Assembly: GCA_016192885.1 (NCBI GenBank)
Contig: JACPTH010000191.1
Location: 1 to 11,217, forward strand
Reading direction: 5' to 3'
Length of the DNA stretch: 11,217 nucleotides
Origin: a bacterium
GTDB lineage: Bacteria > Muiribacteriota > Ozemobacteria > Ozemobacterales > Ozemobacteraceae
The translations under genes and the position numbers were made by a program. The notes below the pieces were generated by a model, which worked only from the letters and a program-made list of their open reading frames with translations, was not told where the DNA came from and ran no database searches. Below, one piece after another: positions 1-6,600 of this stretch; position 1 is the stretch's first letter; each line of letters starts with the position of its first letter.

Positions 1-1
1 T

Positions 2-991
2 GAAAAAAAGGGCGAATATAAAAAGGCGATCGAGTATTACTTAAAAGTTGAAAATCAGAACGATAAAGTTGTTTTCCGAATCGCCACTTGCTACAAATGC
101 TTGAAAGACTTTGAAACCGCGATTCAGTGGTTCTTAAAAATGCCAAGGTATGACCAAAATCTGCTTGAGGTCGTTGACTGCTATAAACTCGATTCTCGCA
201 TAAAGGAAGCAATCTATTGGTTATTCATAATTCTTGAACCTCTCGAAGGTAATTCAGCGGAACTTACTGCTTTAAAGTTAATTGAAGAATATACTTACCC
301 GGGAAAAAAGACCGACTATCCGAATTTCAACCAGCGCCTTTCAGATATTTACATTGCCAAAGCTGTTTTGAACTATCAAAAAGATTTCAGCCAAGCTAGA
401 TCCGATTATGGAAAGGCGATTTCGCTTCTGGCAAACGGAGCCGACCCCAAAGGCGTCAGTTTGGGCGTCCTGTCCCGATATCAGAATAATTATAAAGGGG
501 CCATGGACATCCTAGAACAGCAACGCGAGGCCGCTGAAAGATATTTTGAAAATCTGCTTCGCGAAGCACAGGACTGCTATAATCGAGCCGAAGATCGATA
601 TCGCCGCGCCCAGAGGGAAGCCGAAAATGAGTATTCCCGCAGATTGGAACAAACCAGGCGGGATCTTTACCTTGCGGAGTGCGAGTTGGAAAGGCTTCAG
701 AAAGAAGCTTCCCCGTCGGCTCAATTAATTGAACAGGCTCGGCACAATGTTGAATGCAAGCGCAATGATTATCATAATATTGTAAACAATCATAATATGA
801 TTGTGGAAGACTATGTAAGACCATATCGAAGAGAAATGGAAGAAGCAATGCAGAAGTATCGTGACATTTCCAACAGCCGAACGAAGATTATAGAAAATTA
901 CATCGGGCAGTACAAGCGAAAGGTTGAGGAAGCCAAACGAGCTTTTGAACTAATTCGCAACCTCCACGAGTCGGTGTACGGGCTTAGGTAG
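2..991 (+). CDS. TPR and coiled-coil protein, 3' part (5' end outside window)
   Basis: The reading frame is open from base 2 to the TAG at 989-991 (329 codons), so the start lies upstream of the window. A TTG at 101 is in frame, but the protein reads smoothly through it. The N-terminal part looks like TPR helices: the pattern E-K-K-G-E-Y-K-K-A-I-E-Y-Y recurs as K-D-F-E-T-A-I-Q-W-F. From about base 490 onward it is a long charged helix rich in Glu, Arg, Gln, Ala and Tyr, typical of a coiled coil. Near the C-terminus a 29-residue unit is repeated: I-V-E-D-Y-(3)-Y-R-R-(2)-E-E-A, then I-I-E-N-Y-(3)-Y-K-R-(2)-E-E-A. No catalytic motif or membrane segment is visible. A scaffold or protein-interaction role is an inference from architecture, and I do not recognise the family. 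Confidence 0.8.
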   Translation, partial: EKKGEYKKAIEYYLKVENQNDKVVFRIATCYKCLKDFETAIQWFLKMPRYDQNLLEVVDCYKLDSRIKEAIYWLFIILEPLEGNSAELTALKLIEEYTYPGKKTDYPNFNQRLSDIYIAKAVLNYQKDFSQARSDYGKAISLLANGADPKGVSLGVLSRYQNNYKGAMDILEQQREAAERYFENLLREAQDCYNRAEDRYRRAQREAENEYSRRLEQTRRDLYLAECELERLQKEASPSAQLIEQARHNVECKRNDYHNIVNNHNMIVEDYVRPYRREMEEAMQKYRDISNSRTKIIENYIGQYKRKVEEAKRAFELIRNLHESVYGLR

Positions 992-1003
992 GCATAATGC
1001 TTG

Positions 1004-1034
1004 TGGGGCCGGGAGATAAACCGGCCCCATTTTA
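1004..1034 (+). terminator. Intrinsic terminator after the TPR/coiled-coil gene
   Basis: A perfect 9-bp GC-rich stem (TGGGGCCGG at 1004-1012 with CCGGCCCCA at 1021-1029) closes an 8-base loop and is followed by TTTTATT. It lies 12 bases after the TAG of the upstream gene, so it separates that gene from the cheY operon. Confidence 0.85.
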
Positions 1035-1057
1035 TTAAACCGTTGTTAAAGAAAACC

Positions 1058-1066
1058 TGATAAAAT
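1058..1066 (+). promoter_or_regulatory. Candidate extended -10 element for the cheY operon
   Basis: TGATAAAAT fits an extended -10 (TGN followed by a TATAAT-like hexamer) and lies between the upstream terminator and the response-regulator ATG at 1092. No convincing -35 is correctly spaced. It overlaps a small perfect dyad, CTGAT-AAA-ATCAG (1057-1069). A promoter is expected here because the terminator isolates the operon, but this exact element is a weak call. Confidence 0.25.
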
Positions 1067-1091
1067 CAGCTTGATAGAGAAAGATAATTTA

Positions 1092-1457
1092 ATGCCCAAA
1101 AGAATAATGGTGGTTGATGATGCCGGGATAATGCGACTTGTTTTAAAACAAATGCTTGTTCGGGCGGGCTATGATGTCGTGGCTGAAGTCGATGGAGGGT
1201 ATAAGGCGATTTCCCTTTATCCAACCTATAAACCCGATCTGGTTACAATGGATATTGCCATGCCTGATATTGATGGAATCACGGCAATAAAAGAAATAAT
1301 TAAAATTGACCCGGATGCCAAGATCATTATTTGCTCCGGGATGGGCTATACCGAAAAAGTAAAAGACGCGATTCTGGCGGGCGCAAAAACCTTCATCGCA
1401 AAACCTCCTCACCCCGATCGAGTAATTGCAACCATCAAATTGATTCTTGGCGAATGA
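1092..1457 (+). CDS. CheY-like single-domain response regulator
   Basis: This 121-residue protein is one receiver domain with no output domain. The expected phosphorylation-site residues are present: acidic pair D9-D10, phospho-acceptor D54 in V-T-M-D-I-A-M-P, S82 in the switch position, and K104 followed by two prolines. The hydrophobic beta strands I-M-V-V and K-I-I-I-C-S are intact. I chose the ATG at 1092 because the domain starts M-P-K-R-I-M-V-V-D-D; an in-frame TTG at 1071 would add seven residues before it. The Shine-Dalgarno sequence is weak (GAGAAAG). The gene is first in an operon, 16 bases before the zinc-ribbon protein, and no histidine kinase lies in the window. By family, it would accept phosphate from a kinase encoded elsewhere and signal by protein contact. 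Whether it acts in motility or in a phosphorelay cannot be told. Confidence 0.93.
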   Translation: MPKRIMVVDDAGIMRLVLKQMLVRAGYDVVAEVDGGYKAISLYPTYKPDLVTMDIAMPDIDGITAIKEIIKIDPDAKIIICSGMGYTEKVKDAILAGAKTFIAKPPHPDRVIATIKLILGE

Positions 1458-1473
1458 AGCGGGGGAAAACTCC

Positions 1474-2445
1474 ATGAAAAGTTACAATGCCCTAGTTTGT
1501 TTGTTTGTACTTGTGATTTTTTTTCCAACTTCAACTTGGGCGATAAAAAATTTATGTTCCGATTGTGGTTTTCAGGCAAAGGAAAATGAAACGATTTGCT
1601 CCAAATGCTCCAAGCCTCTTAACAAGTGTCTTGGCTGCGGGTTTTTAAACCGGGTTTTGGCTGACTATTGCCAAAAGTGCTTCTTACCCATGGCGGAGAT
1701 GCGAATTCTTGGTAGCATAGCATCCGAAACTCGTGATGAATTAAGGCTTGGTGAATCCGAACGGGCGCAACTTGACCGCGAATTACAGAAATTATCCTTC
1801 CTGATTGAGAAATTTCCGGACAAATCTGAAATTTACCTTTACAGGCAAGCCAAAATTTTTAAACGCATGAACTTCTCCGCAAAGGAAGCCAAAGCCTGGG
1901 AAGAATACCTGGCAAAATTTCCCCAAACGAGTCACAAACCCGAAATCACTCTTTTTCTTTCCGAAGCCCTTCGAAAATGGGGTTATTTGTTTTACCAACA
2001 AGGTGAAAAAGAGAAAGCATTAGAGAAATTTTTGGGCGCAGCAAAAACGAATCCCATGAATTCCGAAGCCTGGATTTGGGTGGGACGGTTACGGAATGAG
2101 AAAAAAGAATTAGGTTTAGCTGGTGACGCTTATTTAGAGGCGTTGAAAGCAAATCCTGGAGACAAGATCGCGATACATTTTTTAAAAAGCTTGAAAAAAG
2201 TTATTCCCCCCGAGCTTTTAAAAAGGCCGGCTGAGTTTTTTGAAAAGCCTATTGTTCAAAAATCCACGGAAATTTCGATTCCCCAGATTTCGCCTCAAAC
2301 AACCGTTTCGGGAACTCAAACGCCGGTGGTCCAGGCATCTTGGACGCTTCCAATTGTATCCACCGTATCATCCGCATCTTCCCCAAAAAAGATATCCCCA
2401 GTGGTTCCCATCGCGAACCCCACAATCATCCCTAGCGGGAAATAA
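1474..2445 (+). CDS. Exported protein with double zinc ribbon and TPR-like helices
   Basis: This 323-residue protein starts at ATG 1474 with GGGGG eight bases upstream. Residues 1-23 look like a signal peptide: a short Lys-containing start, a hydrophobic core V-C-L-F-V-L-V-I-F-F, and cleavage expected after T-W-A. No lipobox cysteine is placed for lipidation. Immediately after it come two zinc-ribbon pairs, C28-x2-C31 with C42-x2-C45 and C52-x2-C55 with C66-x2-C69, resembling a double zinc ribbon. Residues about 90-245 are helical and TPR-like (for example the stretch E-K-A-L-E-K-F-L-G-A-A-K-T-N-P). The last 75 residues are rich in Pro, Ser and Thr and probably disordered. Zinc ribbons are usually cytoplasmic, so an exported one is unusual. 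The hydrophobic start could instead be an uncleaved membrane anchor. Function unknown. It sits 21 bases before the broken sigma-54 regulator. Confidence 0.85.
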   Translation: MKSYNALVCLFVLVIFFPTSTWAIKNLCSDCGFQAKENETICSKCSKPLNKCLGCGFLNRVLADYCQKCFLPMAEMRILGSIASETRDELRLGESERAQLDRELQKLSFLIEKFPDKSEIYLYRQAKIFKRMNFSAKEAKAWEEYLAKFPQTSHKPEITLFLSEALRKWGYLFYQQGEKEKALEKFLGAAKTNPMNSEAWIWVGRLRNEKKELGLAGDAYLEALKANPGDKIAIHFLKSLKKVIPPELLKRPAEFFEKPIVQKSTEISIPQISPQTTVSGTQTPVVQASWTLPIVSTVSSASSPKKISPVVPIANPTIIPSGK

Positions 2446-2466
2446 TTTTCTTCTCAAGGAATTTCC

Positions 2467-3767
2467 ATGGAAGATTCCCGCAGGCTCAAAGATCTCGCTA
2501 CCCAGTTTTTTGCGGAGATAGCCCCCAAAGGGATGAAAGATCTAGATAGCTTATTTGAGCGTTGGAAAACCGACGTTCCCCGAAAACAAGAAGTTAACTT
2601 TGGCTTGGCCTTACCGCCTTCGATGCGTGAACGAATTTTGAAGGATATCGGGCTTCTTGAACCTTCACAGGATCCATCGCAGATAAGGTATTTAGGTTAC
2701 CTAAAAATTTTAAATCGCCTAATGGAACGCAATATTGAAGACCTTCTTGAAATGAATCACGATCAAATTACCGCTTTGGTTTGGCAGGAAGGGCGAAGGT
2801 TAAACATGCTCGACCCGGAGATTCAGGAAATGGCGGTGCTAATTCCGGTTTGGATAAAAAAAATCTCCAACAAGGTTATTTTTGAGTTTTCCCCGATGAA
2901 TATCTTTGAAGTGACCAAAATAGCGGAGGGGAAACAGCCCTTAGCGAAAGGTAGCCGAGCGAAATTTCAAGATATTATAGGTCGTTCCGATAAAATGCAA
3001 TCGATTTTTTCCTGTATAGAGCGAATTAGCAAAAGCAATCTTTCCGTTCTGATCCAGGGGGAAAGCGGTACAGGCAAAGAATTGGTCGCTCATGCAATTC
3101 ATATTAATTCCCCCAAATCCAATGAAAGTTTTATTCCCGTAAATTGCGGAGCCCTTCCGGATTCGATCATTGAGAGCGAGTTGTTTGGGCATGAGAAGGG
3201 AGCCTTTACGGGAGCGATTGTACAAAAAGTGGGGTATTTTGAGCTTGCGAACCGTGGAACCATATTTTTAGACGAGATTTCCGAGACCTCGCTGTCGAAA
3301 AGTTCGCTAAAGAAAATAAAAAGCTGGTTCCAAAGCTTGACCCAAGGGTTAGGGGAATTCTTTTTGGGTATCCGTGGCCTGGAAACATTCGAGAATTGGA
3401 AAATGTCTTAAAGCGAGCGGTTGTACTTGCTGACAGGTTGATTTTGCCGAATCATCTTCCTCCAAATTTCCTCGAAAAAGACCCAAAAACCTCTCTAAGA
3501 ATGATTGCTGGAAGCTTAGAAGAACAGCTTATGGCCGCTGAACGCGATATTATCTTGCGCTCATTGGAAAACAATAAAAACAATATTTCCCTAACAGCAA
3601 ACGTATTGAAGATTTCGAGAAGAACCCTGCAAAGAAAAATGAGAACGTTGGATATAGAAAAAGCTTCCCTTTCCCTAAAAACTTCTCGATGTCCGCAGAA
3701 CGGGAGTGTCACGGTCGATATTCCCCGCGATGTCATTTCATGCAATCGGCATGGGTCGCCAAAGTGA
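2467..3767 (+). pseudogene. Sigma-54-dependent regulator, internal deletion and frameshift
   Basis: The gene starts at ATG 2467 with AAGGA at 2456-2460. Residues 1-160 form a helical N-terminal region that I do not recognise; it is not a receiver or an obvious PAS or GAF domain. The AAA+ domain follows: Walker A G-E-S-G-T-G-K-E (198-205), G-A-F-T-G-A (245-250) and Walker B T-I-F-L-D-E-I-S (265-272). This frame then runs into unrelated residues and stops at 3411. Another frame, open through 3300-3767, carries V-E-K-F-A-K-E-N, the Y-P-W-P-G-N-I-R-E-L-E-N motif and a Fis-type helix-turn-helix ending in I-S-R-R-T-L-Q-R-K-M. Compared with NtrC-type proteins, about 75-85 residues are missing, including sensor I and the arginine-finger region. 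The product cannot be a working sigma-54 activator as read. It is third in the cheY operon. A real deletion and an assembly error are both possible. Confidence 0.88.
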
Positions 3768-3773
3768 GCCGAC

Positions 3774-3811
3774 GGGCTGTACTAGTGCAACCGATAAATG
3801 ATGTACAGCCC
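3774..3811. repeat. Inverted repeat between the convergent operons
   Basis: GGGCTGTAC (3774-3782) pairs perfectly with GTACAGCCC (3803-3811) around a 20-base spacer. It lies in the only gap between the two convergent gene strings (3768-3852), where transcription from both sides must end. Neither strand has a run of T after the stem, so a standard intrinsic terminator is not supported. Rho-dependent termination with a stabilising hairpin, or a protein-binding site, are alternatives. Confidence 0.45.
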
Positions 3812-3852
3812 CAGATATCAACCCGAACAGGGAATTCAACATCGTACCCGAA

Positions 3853-4287
3853 TTATTTTTTCTTTCCCTCAATTTTGGCCAGAATTTCTACGGCCTTCTT
3901 GTTTTTTGAATCCCTGGATAAGGCTAGTTTCGCGAAATCCCGGGCTTCCGTGATTCTTCCGATGGCGTGAAAAGCCTCCGCAAGAAGCGATACCCCTCGA
4001 ACGCCTTGATTTAAAGTAACCGCTGAGGCCAACGGACCCACCGCTTCGGCATGCCTTCCCAATTTCATGAGGCATTCCCCGAGCAACTCAAAGGTTTTGA
4101 AATGAGGGTCTTTCGCGGAACTGGTTCTAAAGAAGCCAACAGCTTCCTCTATTCTACCCCCCCTTATCGCAAGTCGGCCTTTTCTGTAAATTTCGTAACT
4201 CTCGCTCACTGGGATTGAGTTGGCGGAATTTTGACACTGTAGCAATTTGACTGAACTACTACAAAGCCTTTGAAAGGAATCCGCCAA
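3853..4287 (-). CDS. Small TPR protein downstream of prkA2
   Basis: Up to 144 residues, ending at TAA 3853-3855. From about residue 30 it contains roughly three TPR-type helix pairs: the stretch Y-R-K-G-R-L-A-I-R-G-G-R-I-E-E-A-V-G-F-F, the stretch L-L-G-E-C-L-M-K-L-G-R-H-A-E-A-V, and the stretch L-L-A-E-A-F-H-A-I-G-R-I-T-E-A-R. There is no signal peptide or enzyme motif. The start is uncertain. TTG 4287 gives the longest product but lies inside an inverted-repeat cluster and has no Shine-Dalgarno sequence; GTG 4209 would start just before the TPR region and also lacks one. It follows prkA2 by 18 bases if the TTG is used. Its composition is clearly richer in GC than prkA2 (about 50-60% in parts, against 33-40%), so separate acquisition or a truncated remnant is possible. 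A protein-interaction role is an inference. Confidence 0.65.
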   Translation of the reverse strand: MADSFQRLCSSSVKLLQCQNSANSIPVSESYEIYRKGRLAIRGGRIEEAVGFFRTSSAKDPHFKTFELLGECLMKLGRHAEAVGPLASAVTLNQGVRGVSLLAEAFHAIGRITEARDFAKLALSRDSKNKKAVEILAKIEGKKK

Positions 4288-4308
4288 TTTGCTACAGTGT
4301 GCAAATTA
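4220..4308. repeat. Interleaved inverted repeats at the prkA2-TPR junction
   Basis: TTGGCGGA (4220-4227) is complementary to TCCGCCAA (4280-4287), and ACACTGTAGCAA (4234-4245) is complementary to TTGCTACAGTGT (4289-4300). The two pairs are interleaved, not nested. The right copy also has its own dyad, AATTTGC (4286-4292) and GCAAATT (4301-4307), around TACAGTGT. Between the copies lies the near-palindrome CCTTTGAAAGG (4268-4278). The cluster spans the last codon of prkA2, the short gap and the first part of the TPR frame. It could be paired operators, an RNA pseudoknot or the remains of a rearrangement. Confidence 0.6.
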
Positions 4309-6600
4309 AAATTCAAATTTGTCGGCCAGATTATTATCCAGCACATATAGGCAAACGGTTTTCGCGCAGTCCTGGGTGTAGCCATATTTACCGCTCAAGT
4401 TCGCAAATAGAAGCTTAATTTTTTCCCGAATTTTGGTGTCGTATTTTAGAAAATCTTCAGTGCCGAACTCTTTAATCGCGATTCTAAAATTGTTGTTTTT
4501 CCCGTAGGGTTCGAGCACCTTTTGGCGGGCGGTCTTTGTAAATTGAGAAAACATTTCTAAATATTGGTTGGATTCGGTAATTTTTTTGCCTTCAACTTTA
4601 ATTTCTTTTGCAAGCGTAACGGAGGCGTATTCCGCGATCGCCTCTCGGCGAAACCGCTCTTTTACCACCGGATAGGCATTATGTCCGATTAAATGCGTCT
4701 CTACGATATCAAGGAAATCGCTCGTTACTAAAACCTCTTCGAAATTAATGTACGGGTTTTTTACCGTATCTCCGATGTTTTGCGTGATTGCCACCAAATA
4801 ATTTAAGATGGTCTTTGAAATCTCTTCCTCGTTGTAATCGTACATTGAATCTTTAACTTCTTTCAACACTTCGAAATCGTACAAATCGGTTAAATGTTTC
4901 AAGAAATCCTTCGGGATTTTCTTCTTAAGCTCCCTGTTTTCGTCCAGGAAAAACTCCCCGACTTGTTTCATTGTTATAGGGCGCCTCTTCGAATATTTCG
5001 AATAAAATTCGTCGAAAATTTGATTCGACTCTCGTCCGGAAAAACCCTCATGCCCTTCGCTTTCCGATTCGGCGAGGAGGTTTTTCCAAACTTCGGCTTT
5101 AAGCGAGCTTCTATCTTCCTTGGATAACCAGTCTGGAATTATCCCCGCATAAAAGTACATTTTTAAAATTAAAAAATCGGGGTCGCAATATTTTTTATAA
5201 ACGACTTCATCCTTGACCCAATCTTGAATGGCTTTTGACTCATGCTTGATGCGGGAAGAAATAACCGTTTTCGCAAAATTTTCCAACACGTGAGGCATAA
5301 AACGCAGTTTAATCTGGTCTCCGAAAGTGTTTATGTAAATTTTAATCTCGGTGTTAAAATCAAGCACGTACGGTACAAGTATTTCGTGTATCCGATCTTT
5401 AAGCGAATGATCGATCGACGATTCGTCTTTCTTGTTCTGCTCCCCAATATGCTCTAGATCGCCCGGATTCATCAAAACGATAAAAAGCGATTTTATCCGC
5501 TCTTCAAGATCGGAAACTTTATGGACCTCATCGCTGATTATTCCATGGAGATCAAGGAATCTTTGAACGTTCTTTGCCTTAAGATCCATTAAGGCTCTAA
5601 TTCCTTGATTTGTGCTGGAATAGCTGGAGAAAAGGTATTTCACCTTGTTGCTGTCTTGGAAAAATTCGTTAAGGAATTTTTGCACCGGTTCGTTCTCTCT
5701 AACGATTACTTTTTCTAAATCATCGCCGGAATTAAACACCGAAATGCCTATTCCTTGCTTCTTATGGAAAAAATAGCGTCGGGCGAAAATCATGGAAAAA
5801 ACATCTCTAATGGTAAAGCGCTCGATTAAAGCGTCAAAAATGCTGCTGCAAATTGTACAAGGTTGGTCTTGAAAGACCCACTGGTATTGCTTATGCTTAA
5901 AAAGTCTTTTCTTGAATTCGCCTTCGGGAACTATTTCCCTCAACAAATTCGCTCGATATTCTTTGGGAATGAGCAAAACAGGGTTGTCATGGTTCGGACA
6001 TGGAACCTCAAAAACGGTATCTTCAAGAAGTCTTTCGCCATGGAAAAAAAAGTGCCCTTCAGAATCTTCCGGGAACGCGTAACCCTCTTCCTCGACCTCA
6101 TGGCTAATTGGGATAGGGTCATAGGCTCCCTTTTCGGATGGTATTCGCCAAACCACCTCGTATATTAAACCTTCGTCGGAGCGAATGTAATCCTCAAATT
6201 TGGTAAGAAGGTTGTTCAAAAAAGTGCTCTTCCCGCTTCCCGCAGGCCCTTTAAAAATGTAAATTTTGTTTCTGGCCGCGCTCATTCTGAAGGAGTTGGC
6301 CAAATTTACAAGACGATTTGCGAATAATCGGTCGGCGAAAAACGGCTTTTCGGTTTTGTTTATGAATAAATCATCAAAATTGTAATTAAAGAACCCGACA
6401 AGTTCAGAATCGAAAGGGAATTCCTCTTTTACTTCCCTCATATAGAAGTGGACCATGTCATTAAAAAGCTGAAAAATATTTCTCAGAATCAATTGTCCCG
6501 AGTGGGAAAATTCGTTTAGAAAGCCCTCCAATTTAAGCGACTTAAAACTCTTGTTGAGGGTTAGATTTTCAATGACTTTTTCAAACGCTTTATTTGGCAT
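4306..6600 (-). CDS. PrkA-family AAA+ protein, divergent second copy
   Basis: This 764-residue protein is longer than E. coli YeaG (about 644). The AAA+ region has Walker A G-P-A-G-S-G-K-S-T (118-126). Next comes the PrkA-type C-P-N-H stretch (201-204, with L-L-I-P after it) and C248-x2-C251, which may bind zinc. N-Q-G-I-R-A-L (331-337) matches the N-R-G segment of PrkA proteins; L-F-I-V-L-M-N-P-G-D (372-381) is sensor-1-like, and K-D-R-I-H-E-I-L-V-P (401-410) follows. The C-terminal part has the conserved E-G-F-S-G-R-E-S stretch (518-525). The last 150 residues or so look like an extension. PrkA was named as a serine kinase; the B. subtilis protein has also been reported as an ATP-dependent protease, so the activity is not fixed. 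The ATG at 6600 overlaps the spoVR stop by 11 bases and has no clear Shine-Dalgarno sequence, which suggests translational coupling. Confidence 0.88.
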   Translation of the reverse strand: MPNKAFEKVIENLTLNKSFKSLKLEGFLNEFSHSGQLILRNIFQLFNDMVHFYMREVKEEFPFDSELVGFFNYNFDDLFINKTEKPFFADRLFANRLVNLANSFRMSAARNKIYIFKGPAGSGKSTFLNNLLTKFEDYIRSDEGLIYEVVWRIPSEKGAYDPIPISHEVEEEGYAFPEDSEGHFFFHGERLLEDTVFEVPCPNHDNPVLLIPKEYRANLLREIVPEGEFKKRLFKHKQYQWVFQDQPCTICSSIFDALIERFTIRDVFSMIFARRYFFHKKQGIGISVFNSGDDLEKVIVRENEPVQKFLNEFFQDSNKVKYLFSSYSSTNQGIRALMDLKAKNVQRFLDLHGIISDEVHKVSDLEERIKSLFIVLMNPGDLEHIGEQNKKDESSIDHSLKDRIHEILVPYVLDFNTEIKIYINTFGDQIKLRFMPHVLENFAKTVISSRIKHESKAIQDWVKDEVVYKKYCDPDFLILKMYFYAGIIPDWLSKEDRSSLKAEVWKNLLAESESEGHEGFSGRESNQIFDEFYSKYSKRRPITMKQVGEFFLDENRELKKKIPKDFLKHLTDLYDFEVLKEVKDSMYDYNEEEISKTILNYLVAITQNIGDTVKNPYINFEEVLVTSDFLDIVETHLIGHNAYPVVKERFRREAIAEYASVTLAKEIKVEGKKITESNQYLEMFSQFTKTARQKVLEPYGKNNNFRIAIKEFGTEDFLKYDTKIREKIKLLFANLSGKYGYTQDCAKTVCLYVLDNNLADKFEF

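Noticed and set aside
1043..1066. Standard -35/-10 promoter TTGTTA and TAAAAT before the response regulator
   Set aside because: The spacer is only 12 bases, too short, so only a weak extended -10 was kept.
3396..3767. Separate small gene encoding a Fis-type helix-turn-helix protein
   Set aside because: Its frame extends upstream with the conserved sigma-54 AAA+ segment Y-P-W-P-G-N-I-R-E-L-E and the preceding V-E-K-F-A-K-E-N, so it is the tail of the broken regulator, not an independent gene.
3774..3811. Bidirectional intrinsic terminator between the convergent operons
   Set aside because: The stem is real but neither side is followed by a run of T, so it is listed only as an inverted repeat.
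4154..4164. Frameshift in the small TPR gene at the seven-C run
   Set aside because: The TPR pattern is continuous in one frame across the homopolymer, so no shift is needed.
4220..4250. Sigma-54 (-24/-12) promoter at TTGGCGGAATTTTGACA
   Set aside because: The GG and GC elements are not at the required spacing and the -12 GC is absent.
4220..4308. CRISPR array or transposon end
   Set aside because: There are only two copies in inverted, permuted order, with no spacers of regular length, no transposase nearby and no target duplication seen.
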